64,000 bases of DNA from Streptomyces sclerotialus (GCF_040907265.1 NZ_JBFOHP010000002.1:6014001-6078000), one strand, 5' to 3'. Shown: positions 1 through 10,188, numbered from the stretch's first letter. Notes: generated from the letters alone by a model not told the origin. Numbers and translations are program-made.

Positions 1-1835
1 TGGGCGAGGCGCCGCCGGCGAACGTGATCGTGCTGCCGGTGCTCTTCGAGGACAAGGTGCTGGGCGTCATCGAGCTGGCATCGTTCCAGCCGTTCACCCA
101 GATCCAGAAGGACTTCCTCAGCCAGATCGCGGAAATGATCGCGACCAGCGTCAACACCATCTCGGTCAACACCAAGACCGAGATCCTGCTGAGCCAGTCC
201 CAGGAGCTGACCGAGCAGCTCAAGGAGCGCTCGGCGGAGCTGGAGAGCCGGCAGCGCGCGCTGGAGCTGTCCAACTCCGAGCTGGAGGAGAAGGCCGAGC
301 AGCTGCGCAAGCAGAACCGCGACATCGAGGTGAAGAACACCGAGATCGAAGAGGCCCGGCAGGTCCTGGAGGAGCGCGCCGAGCAGCTCGCGGTCTCGAT
401 GCGCTACAAGAGCGAGTTCCTCGCGAACATGTCGCACGAGCTGCGGACGCCGCTGAACTCCCTGCTCATCCTGGCCAAGTTGCTGGCGGACAACGCCGAG
501 GGGAACCTCTCCCCGAAGCAGGTGGAGTTCGCCGAGACGATCCACGGCGCGGGCTCGGACCTGCTCCAGCTGATCAACGACATCCTGGACCTGTCGAAGG
601 TCGAGGCGGGCAAGATGGACGTCAGCCCGACCCGGATCGCGCTGGTGCAGCTGGTGGACTACGTCGAGGCGACGTTCCGGCCGCTGACCGCGGAGAAGGG
701 CCTGGACTTCTCCGTACGGGTCTCCCCGGAGCTGCCCGCGACGCTGCACACCGATGAACAGCGCCTCCTTCAGGTGCTGCGCAACCTGCTCTCCAATGCG
801 GTGAAGTTCACCGACTCCGGTGCCGTGGAGCTGGTCATCAGGCCGGCCGGTGCGGACGTCCCCGTACCGATCCGCGAGCAGCTGCTGGAGCACGGCGCGC
901 TGCGCGACCCGGACGCCGACATGATCGCCTTCTCGGTGACCGACACCGGTATCGGCATCGCGTCCAGCAAGATGCGCGTGATCTTCGAGGCGTTCAAGCA
1001 GGCGGACGGCACGACGAGCCGGAAGTACGGCGGTACGGGCCTCGGCCTGTCCATCAGCCGGGAGATCGCGCGGCTGCTGGGCGGCGAGATCCACGCCGCC
1101 AGTGAGCCGGGCCGCGGCTCGACGTTCACGCTGTACCTCCCGTACAACCCGGGCGGGCTGCCGCCACAGGGCTACCCGCAGCTGGTCGCGGGCGGTTTCG
1201 CGATGGACGCCGAGGCGCACGACGCGGAGATCGCCGAGCAGGAGGCGGCGGACAGCGCGGCGGCGGAGGAGCAGCCGACCACCCCGGACGCGGCGGTATC
1301 GGGCCTCAACCGGCGCCGCAGGCGCGGCCTTTCGGCAGCCCCGCAGCGTGCGGCGCTGCCCGGCCAGCCGGCGTCCGCGCAGCCGCAGCAGTCGGCCGAC
1401 GAGCCGTGGCTGGGCAACGGACAGGACCTGGTGGCGCCGTCCGGCGAGAACGGCGGCTTCCACGGCGAGAAGGTGCTGATCGTCGACGACGACATCCGCA
1501 ACGTCTTCGCGCTCACCAGCGTCCTGGAGCAGCACGGCCTGTCGGTGCTCTACGCGGAGAACGGCCGTGAGGGAATCGAGGTGCTGGAACAGCACGATGA
1601 TGTGACAGTGGTGCTGATGGACATCATGATGCCGGAGATGGACGGCTACGCCACGACCGCGGCGATCCGCAGGATGCCGCAGTTCGCAGGCCTGCCGATC
1701 ATCGCGCTGACCGCCAAGGCCATGAAGGGCGACCGGGAGAAGAGCATCGAGTCCGGGGCTTCGGACTACGTGACGAAGCCGGTGGACACCGACCATCTGC
1801 TCGCGGTGATGCAGCAATGGATGCGCGCGGAGTGA
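1..1835 (+). CDS. osaA: Hybrid sensor histidine kinase, OsaA-like (5' end outside window)
   Basis: C-terminal part of a large hybrid kinase that autophosphorylates on His and passes phosphate to an attached receiver and probably to the regulator encoded next. The frame is open from base 3, so the true start lies upstream. Visible in order: the end of a GAF-like domain, a long Glu/Gln/Arg coiled coil (about 160-400), a HisKA H-box MSHELRTPLN with the His codon at 435-437, an HATPase domain with N-box NLLSNAVKF, DTGIGI and GGTGLGLS, an Ala/Pro-rich linker (about 1200-1450), and a receiver whose phospho-acceptor Asp in MDIMMPEMDG is at 1620-1622. Its position before an orphan receiver gene and ftsK matches OsaA of Streptomyces, known from osmotic adaptation; the ortholog call rests on that synteny. 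Confidence 0.85.
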   Translation, partial: GEAPPANVIVLPVLFEDKVLGVIELASFQPFTQIQKDFLSQIAEMIATSVNTISVNTKTEILLSQSQELTEQLKERSAELESRQRALELSNSELEEKAEQLRKQNRDIEVKNTEIEEARQVLEERAEQLAVSMRYKSEFLANMSHELRTPLNSLLILAKLLADNAEGNLSPKQVEFAETIHGAGSDLLQLINDILDLSKVEAGKMDVSPTRIALVQLVDYVEATFRPLTAEKGLDFSVRVSPELPATLHTDEQRLLQVLRNLLSNAVKFTDSGAVELVIRPAGADVPVPIREQLLEHGALRDPDADMIAFSVTDTGIGIASSKMRVIFEAFKQADGTTSRKYGGTGLGLSISREIARLLGGEIHAASEPGRGSTFTLYLPYNPGGLPPQGYPQLVAGGFAMDAEAHDAEIAEQEAADSAAAEEQPTTPDAAVSGLNRRRRRGLSAAPQRAALPGQPASAQPQQSADEPWLGNGQDLVAPSGENGGFHGEKVLIVDDDIRNVFALTSVLEQHGLSVLYAENGREGIEVLEQHDDVTVVLMDIMMPEMDGYATTAAIRRMPQFAGLPIIALTAKAMKGDREKSIESGASDYVTKPVDTDHLLAVMQQWMRAE

Positions 1836-2088
1836 CGGGGCGTGTACGGAGAGACCGCCCCACCGCCCATATGCTGACTCAGTGTGGTCGCGGACGTGTG
1901 GGAGCACGGTATTCGGGGAACCTTCTGGTCTCCTGCTGCGTTTCTGCTACGTGCACGGTGACATAGCGGTGACAGGGTGTGGCGACAGGCGGGGTGCGGC
2001 TACCATGACCGGCACAAGTACGGGCGGCATGACGGAGCCGTCCCCTGGGGCGGCGTCCGGTGGAGTGCCGGGGCGAGGAGGACGGGCC

Positions 2089-2772
2089 ATGGTGCAGAAG
2101 GCCAAGATCCTCCTGGTCGATGACCGGCCGGAGAATCTGCTGGCGCTGGAGGCGATCCTCTCCGCGCTCGATCAGACGCTGGTGCGGGCATCGTCCGGGG
2201 AGGAAGCGCTCAAGGCGCTGCTCACCGACGATTTCGCGGTGATTCTGCTCGATGTGCAGATGCCGGGGATGGACGGTTTCGAGACGGCGGCGCACATCAA
2301 GCGCCGCGAGCGGACCCGCGACATCCCGATCATCTTCCTCACGGCGATCAACCACGGCCCGCACCACACCTTCCGCGGGTACGCGGCCGGTGCGGTCGAC
2401 TACATCTCCAAGCCGTTCGACCCGTGGGTGCTGCGCGCCAAGGTCTCGGTGTTCGTCGAGCTGTACATGAAGAACTGCAAGCTGCGCGAGCAGGCGTCGC
2501 TGCTGCGGCTCCAGCTGGAGGGCGGGCAGCCGGCCGGCGACGAGGAGGCCAAGGAGGCCGCCGGGCTGCTCGCCGAGCTCTCCGCGCGGCTGGCGGCGGT
2601 CGAGGAGCAGGCCGAGGCGCTGTCCAAACAGCTGGACGAGTCGGCGGACGCCGCCGCCGTGGCGACGGCCGCGCATCTGGAGCGGAAGCTGACCGGTCTG
2701 CGCCGCGCGCTGGACGCCCTGGAGCCGGGCGCGGGCAACAGCGACACGCCGTCCGTACCGTCGCAGAACTGA
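2089..2772 (+). CDS. osaB: Response regulator, OsaB-like, with C-terminal coiled coil
   Basis: Single receiver domain at the N-terminus (KILLVDD, acceptor Asp in LLDVQMPGMDG, conserved Lys in SKPFDP) followed by about 90 residues of Glu/Ala/Leu-rich helix and no DNA-binding domain. It probably acts by protein-protein contact rather than as a transcription factor. The ATG at 2089 is preferred over the longer frame because an AGGAGG-like site lies about 10 bases upstream and the family N-terminus starts here. 227 residues. It sits about 250 bases after the hybrid kinase, its likely phosphodonor; the OsaAB pair is known to be needed for osmoadaptation and to affect antibiotic output. Confidence 0.85.
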   Translation: MVQKAKILLVDDRPENLLALEAILSALDQTLVRASSGEEALKALLTDDFAVILLDVQMPGMDGFETAAHIKRRERTRDIPIIFLTAINHGPHHTFRGYAAGAVDYISKPFDPWVLRAKVSVFVELYMKNCKLREQASLLRLQLEGGQPAGDEEAKEAAGLLAELSARLAAVEEQAEALSKQLDESADAAAVATAAHLERKLTGLRRALDALEPGAGNSDTPSVPSQN

Positions 2773-2810
2773 CGGTGCCGCACCGGCCGTACGGCACCGG
2801 CGCGGTGCCG
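2773..2810 (+). terminator. Possible terminator with two alternative stems after osaB
   Basis: An 8-bp GC stem pairs 2773-2780 with 2792-2799. The middle arm (2792-2798) can instead pair with 2804-2810, so two mutually exclusive hairpins are possible. No U-tract follows, as is common in Streptomyces. Confidence 0.4.
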
Positions 2811-2962
2811 TACCGGAGCTGACCCGGCGACAGCTCCCGGCACGACCCCGGAGTTGAGCCCGGGGCGGGCCAACCGCCCATATGGCGCGTTGGTTGCGAC
2901 ACGAACGGGTGAAGGGCCGAGCGCCCGTGTCACCCCGGGGTGTCGCCTGTAACCTCGTCACC

Positions 2963-5728
2963 ATGGCCTCACGTACGTCCGGCAAGGGTTCCCAGAGCAC
3001 GGCGGGCCCCTCGAAGCAGCGCGCCGGGCGCCCCGGGGGCGCCGCCAAGAAGACCGCGGCCAAGCCGCCCGCCGCCAGGAAGTCGGCGGCGAAGAAGGCG
3101 CCGCCCAAGAAGACCGCGGCCGCCAAGAAGGCGCCCGCGAAGAAGGCGGTGGCGAAGAAGCCCGCACCGTCCCCCACGGGGGGTGTCTACCGCGCGGTGC
3201 GCGCTCTCTGGCTGGGCCTCGCGCACGGTGTCGGCTGGTTCTTCCGCAGCATGGGGCGCAGCGCGAAGAACCTCGACCCCGCACACCGCAAGGACGGCGT
3301 GGCGCTCGCCCTGCTCGGTCTCGCCCTGGTGATCGCGGCCGGTACCTGGGCCAACCTCAAGGGCCCGGTCGGGGACATCGTCGAGATGCTGGTCACCGGT
3401 GCGTTCGGCCGGCTCGACCTGCTCGTCCCGATACTGGTGGGCGGCATCGCCGCCCGGGTCTTCTTCCGCCCGGAACAGCCCGAGGCCAACGGGCGGATCG
3501 TCATCGGGCTGTCGGCACTGGTCGTCGGCGTACTCGGACAGGTCGCGATCGCCTGCGGCTCCCCGGACCAGAAGGACGTCGCGGGCGTCCGGGACGCGGG
3601 CGGCTACCTCGGCTGGGCCGCGTCCAAACCCTTGCTTTTCATGGTCGGCCAGACCCTGTCGGTGGCGCTGCTGGTCCTGGTGACCGTCTTCGGCCTGCTG
3701 GTGGTCACCGCGACGCCGGTCACGGCCATTCCGCGGCGGTTCCGGGCGCTCGGCATCCGGCTGGGCCTGCTGGAGACGTACGAGCCGGACGCCGACGCCT
3801 TCGCCGACGAGCCGCTGGAGCAGCCGGCCCGCAAGAGCCGCCGGCCCCGCTCCGAGGCCCTGGAGGGGTCCCCCGAGGCCGCGGAGGAGGCCGCGCTCGC
3901 CAAGCGCCGCAAGCCGCGCCGGAACGCGGCGGACCCGGCCGCCGAAGCGGAGCACACGCGCTCCCAGGACGCGGTGGACGTGGCCGCCGGGTACGCCGCG
4001 AACCTGGACGGCGCGGTGCTGCACGGCATCCAGCCCTCGCCGCTGGTGGCCGACCTCAGCAGCGGCATCAAGGGCGACCGGGTCGAGCCCGAGGACAGCG
4101 GCACCACGAAGGGCCTGCAGACCTCGGTGCCGCCCGCGCGCGACGCCGAGCCGGCCCCGGAGCCCTCCTCGTCGAGCGTCCCCGACTTCACCAAGGCCGC
4201 GCCGGAGCCCGCCGCCGATCTGCCGCCGCGCGCCGAGCAGCTCCAGCTCGCCGGCGACATCACGTACGCGCTGCCCTCGCTGGACCTCCTGGAGCGCGGC
4301 GGGCCCGGCAAGACCCGCAGCGCGGCCAACGACGCGGTGGTCGAGTCGCTGACCAAGGTGTTCCAGGAGTTCAAGGTGGACGCCGCGGTCACCGGCTTCA
4401 CCCGCGGGCCGACGGTCACCCGGTACGAGGTCGAGCTCGGCCCGGGCGTGAAGGTCGAGAAGATCACCGCGCTGGCGAAGAACATCGCGTACGCGGTGGC
4501 CAGCCCGGACGTCCGGATCATCAACCCGATCCCGGGCAAGTCCGCGGTCGGCATCGAGATCCCCAACAGCGACCGCGAGATGGTCAACCTCGGGGACGTG
4601 CTGCGGTCGGCCGAGGCGGTGGGCGACGACCACCCGATGGTGGTCGGGCTCGGCAAGGACGTCGAGGGCGGCTACGTCTCGGCGAACCTCGCCAAGATGC
4701 CGCACGTCCTCGTGGCGGGCGCCACCGGCTCCGGTAAGTCCTCCTGCATCAACTGCCTGATCACCTCGGTCATGGCCAGGGCCACTCCGGAGGACGTACG
4801 GATGGTGCTGATCGACCCCAAGCGGGTCGAGCTCACCGCGTACGAGGGCATTCCGCACCTGATCACGCCGATCATCACCAACCCGAAGCGGGCCGCCGAG
4901 GCCCTGCAGTGGGTGGTGCGCGAGATGGACCTCCGTTACGACGACCTCGCGGCGTACGGGTACCGGCACATCGACGACTTCAACGAAGCGGTGCGCAGCG
5001 GCAAGGCGCAGGCCCCCGAGGGCAGCGAGCGCGAGCTGTCGCCGTATCCGTATCTGCTGGTGATCGTGGACGAGCTGGCGGACCTGATGATGGTCGCGCC
5101 GCGGGACGTGGAGGACTCCATCGTCCGCATCACCCAGCTGGCGCGTGCGGCCGGTATCCACCTGGTGCTGGCGACGCAGCGCCCGTCGGTCGACGTCGTC
5201 ACGGGGCTGATCAAGGCGAACGTGCCCTCGCGGCTGGCGTTCGCCACGTCGTCGCTGGCCGACAGCCGGGTCATCCTGGACCAGCCGGGCGCGGAGAAGC
5301 TCATCGGAAAGGGTGACAGCCTGTTCCTGCCCATGGGGGCGAGCAAGCCGACCCGTATGCAGGGCGCCTTCGTGCAGGAGGCGGAGGTCGCGGCGGTGGT
5401 CCGGCACTGCAAGGAGCAGATGGCCCCGGTCTTCCGCGACGACGTCACGGTCGGGCAGGGCAAGAAGAAGGAGATCGACGAGGACATCGGCGACGACCTG
5501 GACCTGCTGTGTCAGGCCGCCGAACTGGTCGTCTCCACGCAGTTCGGGTCCACGTCGATGCTGCAGCGCAAGCTGCGGGTGGGGTTTGCGAAGGCCGGGC
5601 GGCTGATGGACCTGATGGAGTCAAGGGACATCGTGGGGCCCAGCGAGGGTTCCAAGGCGCGCGATGTCCTGGTGAAGCCGGATGATTTGGAAGGAGTGCT
5701 TGCCGTCATTCGGGGGGAGGCTCACTGA
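2963..5728 (+). CDS. ftsK: DNA translocase FtsK (FtsK/SpoIIIE family)
   Basis: Septum-located motor that pumps chromosomal DNA; in Streptomyces it clears chromosomes during sporulation septation. 921 residues from the ATG at 2963, which gives the expected [10 protein letters not shown]-terminus; the open frame extends 27 codons further upstream without family support. Domains: a Lys/Ala/Pro-rich basic N-terminus (residues 1-70, AKK-type repeats), about four membrane segments (110-270), a long acidic/proline linker (270-440), the alpha/beta motor with Walker [10 protein letters not shown] (codons near 4715-4740) and Walker [14 protein letters not shown], and a winged-helix gamma domain near residues 845-915 that reads polar DNA motifs. 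A complete gene; its neighbours match the actinobacterial order ftsK-pgsA-cinA-clgR-recA. Confidence 0.96.
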   Translation: MASRTSGKGSQSTAGPSKQRAGRPGGAAKKTAAKPPAARKSAAKKAPPKKTAAAKKAPAKKAVAKKPAPSPTGGVYRAVRALWLGLAHGVGWFFRSMGRSAKNLDPAHRKDGVALALLGLALVIAAGTWANLKGPVGDIVEMLVTGAFGRLDLLVPILVGGIAARVFFRPEQPEANGRIVIGLSALVVGVLGQVAIACGSPDQKDVAGVRDAGGYLGWAASKPLLFMVGQTLSVALLVLVTVFGLLVVTATPVTAIPRRFRALGIRLGLLETYEPDADAFADEPLEQPARKSRRPRSEALEGSPEAAEEAALAKRRKPRRNAADPAAEAEHTRSQDAVDVAAGYAANLDGAVLHGIQPSPLVADLSSGIKGDRVEPEDSGTTKGLQTSVPPARDAEPAPEPSSSSVPDFTKAAPEPAADLPPRAEQLQLAGDITYALPSLDLLERGGPGKTRSAANDAVVESLTKVFQEFKVDAAVTGFTRGPTVTRYEVELGPGVKVEKITALAKNIAYAVASPDVRIINPIPGKSAVGIEIPNSDREMVNLGDVLRSAEAVGDDHPMVVGLGKDVEGGYVSANLAKMPHVLVAGATGSGKSSCINCLITSVMARATPEDVRMVLIDPKRVELTAYEGIPHLITPIITNPKRAAEALQWVVREMDLRYDDLAAYGYRHIDDFNEAVRSGKAQAPEGSERELSPYPYLLVIVDELADLMMVAPRDVEDSIVRITQLARAAGIHLVLATQRPSVDVVTGLIKANVPSRLAFATSSLADSRVILDQPGAEKLIGKGDSLFLPMGASKPTRMQGAFVQEAEVAAVVRHCKEQMAPVFRDDVTVGQGKKKEIDEDIGDDLDLLCQAAELVVSTQFGSTSMLQRKLRVGFAKAGRLMDLMESRDIVGPSEGSKARDVLVKPDDLEGVLAVIRGEAH

Positions 5729-5735
5729 CAAGTCA

Positions 5736-5766
5736 CTCGAAAGAGCTGACTCGCCGCTCGAAAGAG
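5736..5766. repeat. Two CTCGAAAGAG direct repeats 21 bp apart
   Basis: CTCGAAAGAG occurs at 5736-5745 and again at 5757-5766, exactly two helical turns apart. A third partial copy (CTCGAAAGG) lies at 5948-5956 just before the next start codon. The spacing suggests a protein binding site, though no regulator is identified. Confidence 0.4.
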
Positions 5767-5892
5767 ATCGCAAGCAACCGTTTCTTCTGCCGATACGTCA
5801 AGTTGAAGGAAGAGACGGAGCGATGCGCGACCCTCGGGCCCCCGGCACGGACCGGGGGGTCTACCGATGGCGTACAAAGTCCGCTCTCCCGC

Positions 5893-5923
5893 TTGCCCGA
5901 CCCTTTCGGTACACCCCTAGACT
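5893..5923 (+). promoter_or_regulatory. Candidate promoter of the RodZ-like gene
   Basis: TTGCCC at 5893-5898 and TAGACT at 5918-5923 resemble Streptomyces vegetative -35/-10 hexamers, with a long 19-base spacer. Transcription would start near 5930, about 35 bases before the GTG at 5964. Confidence 0.4.
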
Positions 5924-5963
5924 GAACATCCAGCAGGTGGCTACACGCTCGAAAGGCGCCCCC

Positions 5964-6767
5964 GTGTCCATCGGCAACTCCCCTGAAGACGACCGGCCTT
6001 CCGTCGGTCGTGTCCTCCAGCAGGCCCGCGTCGACGCCGGACTGACCGTCGACGAGATCAGTACGACCACGCGGGTGCGCATCCCCATCGTGCACGCGAT
6101 CGAGCAGGAAGATTTCTCGCGTTGCGGCGGGGACGTGTACGCCCGTGGTCACATTCGAACACTCGCGCGCGCAGTGGGGCTGGATCCGGCCCCACTGATC
6201 GCTCAGTACGACGCCGAGCACGGCGGCCGGCCCGCACCGACCCCGGCGGCGCCGCTCTTCGAGGCGGAGCGTATCCGTCCCGAGCCGCGGCGCCCGAACT
6301 GGACGGCGGCCATGGTCGCCGCCATCGTCGCCGTGGTCGGTTTCGTCGGTTTCACGCTGTTCAGCGACGGTGACCGGGGCCAGGAGGCCTCCGTCGCCGA
6401 CGGCCACGTCGGCGAGAGCCCGACCGTCAAGCCGTCCCCGAGCAAAACCAAGCCCGCCGACCCCAAGCCCGAGCCCTCCGACAGCGCCATCGCGGGGCTG
6501 CCGAAGGACAAGGTGACCATCAAGATCACCGCCCGTGACGGACAGAGCTGGATCTCCGCCAAGGACGCCAACGGCAAGCTCCTGGAGGACGGCCTGCTCC
6601 GCAAGGGCGAGTCCAAGACCTTCTCCGACAAGAAACGGATCGATCTCGTCCTCGGTAACGCCGGAGCCGTGCAGCTGTACGTCAACGGCAAGGAGGTCAA
6701 GGAGATCGGCGACAAGGGCTCCGTCGAGCGCCTGAGCTACACCCCGGGTGATCCGCAGGCCGGCTGA
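5964..6767 (+). CDS. RodZ-like protein: N-terminal HTH, one TM helix, DUF4115
   Basis: 267 residues. An N-terminal helix-turn-helix of the RodZ/HTH_25 type spans about residues 10-80 ([20 protein letters not shown]), with one membrane helix near 110-135 ([16 protein letters not shown]). A Pro/Lys/Ser-rich linker and a beta-rich DUF4115 domain that should lie outside the membrane follow. This order is that of RodZ, which links the cytoskeleton to the wall machinery in rods; its job in mycelial bacteria is not settled. The GTG start at 5964 is chosen for the GAAAGG site 7 bases upstream; the frame is open further upstream but without similarity. A strong hairpin follows. Confidence 0.82.
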   Translation: MSIGNSPEDDRPSVGRVLQQARVDAGLTVDEISTTTRVRIPIVHAIEQEDFSRCGGDVYARGHIRTLARAVGLDPAPLIAQYDAEHGGRPAPTPAAPLFEAERIRPEPRRPNWTAAMVAAIVAVVGFVGFTLFSDGDRGQEASVADGHVGESPTVKPSPSKTKPADPKPEPSDSAIAGLPKDKVTIKITARDGQSWISAKDANGKLLEDGLLRKGESKTFSDKKRIDLVLGNAGAVQLYVNGKEVKEIGDKGSVERLSYTPGDPQAG

Positions 6768-6794
6768 CCGAGCGCCCGCCGCCTGCCGGGGAAA

Positions 6795-6827
6795 CGCCCG
6801 CCGCCTCTCGGGGAGAGGCGGCGGGCG
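6795..6827 (+). terminator. Strong hairpin terminator after the RodZ-like gene
   Basis: A perfect 15-bp GC stem pairs 6795-6809 with 6813-6827 across a GGG loop, 27 bases after the stop codon. It separates this gene from rimO. Confidence 0.8.
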
Positions 6828-6904
6828 GCCGTACGAAGGGGCACGGAGCCGTGCGGGAACCCTCCCAGACATGGGGACGTCCGGGACGAAGTAGGCTGAG
6901 CCCC

Positions 6905-8401
6905 ATGCCCGAACGCCGTACCGTCGCCCTTGTCACTCTTGGCTGCGCCCGTAACGAGGTGGACTCGGAGGAGCTCGCAGGCCGCCTGGCAGCGGACGGC
7001 TGGGACCTCGTCGAGGACGCCGCCGATGCCGATGTCGCCGTGGTCAACACCTGTGGTTTCGTCGAGGCCGCCAAGAAGGACTCCGTCGACGCCCTCCTGG
7101 AAGCCAACGATCTGAAGGACCACGGCCGCACCCAGGCCGTCGTGGCCGTGGGCTGTATGGCCGAGCGGTACGGCAAGGAGCTGGCCGAGGCGCTCCCCGA
7201 GGCCGACGGCGTGCTCGGCTTCGACGACTACACCGACATCTCCGGCCGCCTGCAGACCATCCTGAGCGGCGGCAACGTCGAGGCCCACGCCCCGCGCGAC
7301 CGGCGCAAGCTGCTGCCGATCAGCCCGGCCGAGCGCCAGAGCGCCGAGGTCGCGCTCCCCGGCCACGGGGACGCACTGGCCTCCGCGCCCGAGGACCTGC
7401 CCGAGGGGGTCGCGCCCGCCTCCGGGCCGCGCGCCCCGCTGCGCCGCCGGCTCGGCAACAGCCCGGTGGCCTCGGTGAAGCTCGCTTCGGGCTGTGACCG
7501 CCGCTGCTCCTTCTGTGCCATCCCGTCCTTCCGCGGCTCCTTCATCTCCCGCCGCCCCTCGGACGTGCTGGGGGAGACCCGCTGGCTGGCCGAGCAGGGT
7601 GTGAAGGAGATCATGCTGGTCTCCGAGAACAACACCTCCTACGGCAAGGACCTCGGTGACATCCGTCTCCTGGAGACGCTGCTGCCCGAGCTGGCGGCCG
7701 TCGACGGCATCGAGCGCATCCGGGTCAGCTACCTGCAGCCGGCCGAGATGCGGCCCGGCCTGATCGACGTGCTGACCGGCACGGACAAGGTCGCGCCGTA
7801 CTTCGACCTGTCCTTCCAGCACTCCGCCCCCGCCGTGCTGCGCGCGATGCGCCGCTTCGGGGACACCGACCGCTTCCTGGACCTGCTGGCGCAGATCCGT
7901 ACGAAGGCGCCGCAGGCCGGTGCCCGCTCCAACTTCATCGTCGGCTTCCCCGGGGAGACCGAGGAGGACTTCGCCGAGCTGGAACGCTTCATCAGCGAGG
8001 CCAGACTCGACGCCATCGGCGTCTTCGGCTACTCCGACGAGGACGGTACCGAGGCGGCCGGCTACGAGGACAAGCTCGACCCCGACCTGGTGGCCGAGCG
8101 CCTGGCACACCTGTCCCGGCTTGCCGAGGAGCTGACCGCGCAGCGCGCCGAGGAGCGCCTGGGCGAGACCGTCTCCGTGCTGGTCGACCGGGTCGACGAC
8201 GAGGACGGCGTGGTCGGCCGCGCGGCGCACCAGGCGCCGGAGACCGACGGCGTCACCCTGCTCACGACCGGCCAGGACCTGGTTCCCGGTCGTATGGTCG
8301 AAGCAAAGGTGGTGGCGACCGAGGGCGTGGACCTCGTGGCCGAGCCGCTGCCGCTCGGTGCCGAGCACGGCGCCGGGTGTCCCGAGGAGGCGGGCAGATG
8401 A
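6905..8401 (+). CDS. rimO: Ribosomal protein S12 methylthiotransferase RimO
   Basis: Radical-SAM enzyme adding a methylthio group to a conserved Asp of ribosomal protein S12. 498 residues. The N-terminal UPF0004 domain holds the first cluster's cysteines ([24 protein letters not shown]); the radical SAM core has CxxxCxxC in [13 protein letters not shown]; the C-terminus is a TRAM domain. An insert of about 45 Ala/Pro-rich residues lies between the two halves. The ATG at 6905 gives the usual [14 protein letters not shown] start. There is no good ribosome binding site, but TAGGCT at 6892-6897 ends 7 bases before the ATG, so the mRNA may be leaderless. The TGA overlaps the pgsA ATG (ATGA). Confidence 0.94.
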   Translation: MPERRTVALVTLGCARNEVDSEELAGRLAADGWDLVEDAADADVAVVNTCGFVEAAKKDSVDALLEANDLKDHGRTQAVVAVGCMAERYGKELAEALPEADGVLGFDDYTDISGRLQTILSGGNVEAHAPRDRRKLLPISPAERQSAEVALPGHGDALASAPEDLPEGVAPASGPRAPLRRRLGNSPVASVKLASGCDRRCSFCAIPSFRGSFISRRPSDVLGETRWLAEQGVKEIMLVSENNTSYGKDLGDIRLLETLLPELAAVDGIERIRVSYLQPAEMRPGLIDVLTGTDKVAPYFDLSFQHSAPAVLRAMRRFGDTDRFLDLLAQIRTKAPQAGARSNFIVGFPGETEEDFAELERFISEARLDAIGVFGYSDEDGTEAAGYEDKLDPDLVAERLAHLSRLAEELTAQRAEERLGETVSVLVDRVDDEDGVVGRAAHQAPETDGVTLLTTGQDLVPGRMVEAKVVATEGVDLVAEPLPLGAEHGAGCPEEAGR

Positions 8402-9090
8402 CCGGAGTCCCGGCTTCCGCCGCCGGCGCTTCCGCTGCTGGCGGAGCCGGCCGGCCGAAGACCGTCCGGCGGCAGGCCGGGCTGTGGAACATCGCCAACA
8501 TCCTCACGATGCTGCGGCTGGTCCTGGTACCGGCGTTCGTGCTGCTCCTGATGCACGGCGACGGTTACGACCCCGCCTGGCGCTCGTTCGCCTGGGCCTC
8601 GTTCGCCATCGCCATGATCACCGACCTCTTCGACGGGCATCTGGCGCGCGCCTACGACCTGGTCACCGACTTCGGGAAGATCGCCGATCCGATAGCGGAC
8701 AAGGCGATCATGGGCGCCGCGCTGATCTGCCTGTCGATCCTCGGCGACCTGCCCTGGTGGGTCACCGGCGTGATCCTCTTCCGGGAGCTCGGCATCACGC
8801 TGATGCGCTTCTGGGTGATCAGGCACGGGGTCATCCCGGCCAGTCGCGGCGGCAAGATGAAGACGCTCGCCCAGGGCACCGCGGTCGGGATGTACGTCCT
8901 CGTGCTGACCGGCCCGCTGGCCACGCTGCGCTGGTGGGTCATGGCGGTGGCCGTGGTGCTGACCGTCGTCACGGGCCTGGACTACGTGAAGCAGGCCGTC
9001 GTGCTGCGCAGGGCCGGGCTCGCCAAGTCGCGGGAGGCCCTCCGGCAGCACTCCGGTGAGGCGTCCTCCGGGCAGGGGCCGGTGCGGTGA
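8398..9090 (+). CDS. pgsA: CDP-alcohol phosphatidyltransferase, PgsA
   Basis: Membrane enzyme making phosphatidylglycerophosphate from CDP-diacylglycerol and glycerol-3-phosphate. 230 residues. The catalytic motif D-x2-DG-x2-AR-x8-G-x3-D-x3-D is complete (DLFDGHLAR through GKIADPIAD, codons about 8622-8700). Several hydrophobic helices follow, and the N-terminus is Ala/Gly-rich. The ATG overlaps the rimO stop by 4 bases and the TGA overlaps the cinA GTG, so the three genes are probably translationally coupled. Actinobacteria have several paralogues, so the exact head group could differ; the rimO/cinA context favours PgsA. Confidence 0.88.
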   Translation: MTGVPASAAGASAAGGAGRPKTVRRQAGLWNIANILTMLRLVLVPAFVLLLMHGDGYDPAWRSFAWASFAIAMITDLFDGHLARAYDLVTDFGKIADPIADKAIMGAALICLSILGDLPWWVTGVILFRELGITLMRFWVIRHGVIPASRGGKMKTLAQGTAVGMYVLVLTGPLATLRWWVMAVAVVLTVVTGLDYVKQAVVLRRAGLAKSREALRQHSGEASSGQGPVR

Positions 9091-9695
9091 GTGGTACGGA
9101 GGCTGCGCACGGGCCCCAGGAGGGTGCTGGGACGGGCGCTGAGGCCCGTGCGGCGGCTCTTGGGCACCCCGGCGCCTCCAGCGGCTTCGAGAGCGCTGCA
9201 CGGGCGCTGGCGGCCTTGACCGAACGCGGGCAGACCCTTGCGGTGGCCGAATCCCTGACCGGCGGCCTCGTCGCGGGTGCGCTGACCGCGGTTCCCGGTG
9301 CCTCACGGTGCTTCCGGGGCTCGGTGACGGCGTACGCGACCGAACTGAAGAGCCTCGTACTGGGTGTGGACGGCGCGCTTCTGGCCACCCGGGGTGCGGT
9401 GGACGCCGATGTCGCCCGGCAAATGGCACAGGGTGTGCGACGAGTGCTCGGCGCCGACTGGGGTATTGCCACAACAGGCGTCGCCGGCCCCGACCCCCAG
9501 GACGGGCAGCCGGTCGGCACGGTCTACGTCGCGGCCACGGGGCCCGGCGGTGAGGGAAAAGTGCGCCGACTGGCGCTGCACGGCGATCGCGACCGGATCC
9601 GTCGGGACAGCGTCACCGCAGCAGTGGATCTGCTGTTGAGCGAACTGACAGAAAATGCGCGGGCAAAGGATACGGAACATCACGGGGGTATTTGA
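9087..9695 (+). CDS. cinA: CinA-family protein (nicotinamide mononucleotide amidohydrolase domain only)
   Basis: 202 residues corresponding to the C-terminal PncC domain of CinA, which deamidates NMN in pyridine-nucleotide recycling. Motifs are AESLTGGLVAGALTAVPGAS, GSVTAYATELK and TTGVAGPDPQDGQPVGTVY. The N-terminal COG1058 domain of full-length CinA is absent, as is usual in actinobacteria; the first 30 residues are low-complexity. The GTG start overlaps the pgsA stop by 4 bases. Confidence 0.9.
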   Translation: MSGTEAAHGPQEGAGTGAEARAAALGHPGASSGFESAARALAALTERGQTLAVAESLTGGLVAGALTAVPGASRCFRGSVTAYATELKSLVLGVDGALLATRGAVDADVARQMAQGVRRVLGADWGIATTGVAGPDPQDGQPVGTVYVAATGPGGEGKVRRLALHGDRDRIRRDSVTAAVDLLLSELTENARAKDTEHHGGI

Positions 9696-9723
9696 TGTTT
9701 ACAGCCCTGAGTGAACACGAACT

Positions 9724-9734
9724 CGCTCCCGGCA
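9724..9734. promoter_or_regulatory. Possible ClgR operator (near-match)
   Basis: CGC-N5-GCA lies 70 bases before clgR. The ClgR consensus, as I recall it, centres on CGC-N5-GCG, so this is one base off. ClgR is known to autoregulate in some actinobacteria. Weak on sequence alone. Confidence 0.25.
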
Positions 9735-9804
9735 CGGCTGACGCCCGAGGCGGTACGGTGGGGCGAGATGGATCCGGATCCGAGGTCCGAGGAGGGAGCC
9801 AGCG

Positions 9805-10188
9805 ATGATTCTGCTCCGTCGCCTGCTGGGTGACGTGCTGCGCCGACAGCGTCAGCGTCAAGGCCGCACCCTGCGCGAGGTCTCCTCCTCCGCCCGGGTG
9901 TCGCTCGGCTATTTGTCCGAGGTCGAGAGGGGGCAGAAGGAGGCTTCCTCCGAGCTGCTCTCGGCGATCTGTGACGCGCTGGACGTACGGATGTCCGAGC
10001 TCATGCGGGAGGTCAGCGACGAGCTGGCGCTCGCGGAGCTGGCCCAGTCCGCGGCCGCGAGCGAGCCGGTGCCGGCGCCGGTGCGGCCGACGTTCAACGC
10101 CGTGTCCGTCGCTTCGCTGACGGGCGTTCCGGAAGAGCGTGTGACGATCAAGGCTCCGGCGGAGGCCGTGGATGTCGTAGCGGCCTGA
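9805..10188 (+). CDS. clgR: ClgR-type HTH activator of Clp protease genes
   Basis: 127 residues with an N-terminal XRE-like HTH ([20 protein letters not shown], then [20 protein letters not shown]) and a short C-terminal tail. In actinobacteria the HTH gene after pgsA/cinA is clgR, which activates clpP, clpC, lon and related protease genes. The protein ends in ...VDVVAA; in S. lividans I recall that C-terminal alanines make ClgR a ClpP substrate, and this end fits that degron. The ATG at 9805 has a GGAGGGAG site 7 bases upstream. A strong terminator follows. Confidence 0.87.
   Translation: MILLRRLLGDVLRRQRQRQGRTLREVSSSARVSLGYLSEVERGQKEASSELLSAICDALDVRMSELMREVSDELALAELAQSAAASEPVPAPVRPTFNAVSVASLTGVPEERVTIKAPAEAVDVVAA

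Noticed and set aside
3030..3180. Separate histone H1-like gene suggested by the Lys/Ala-rich region
   Set aside because: The AKK repeats are in frame with, and the N-terminus of, ftsK; basic linkers of this type are normal there.
2969..5407. Open frame of 812 codons antisense to ftsK
   Set aside because: Mirror frame of a GC-rich gene, no ribosome binding site or motif; ftsK is complete and clear.
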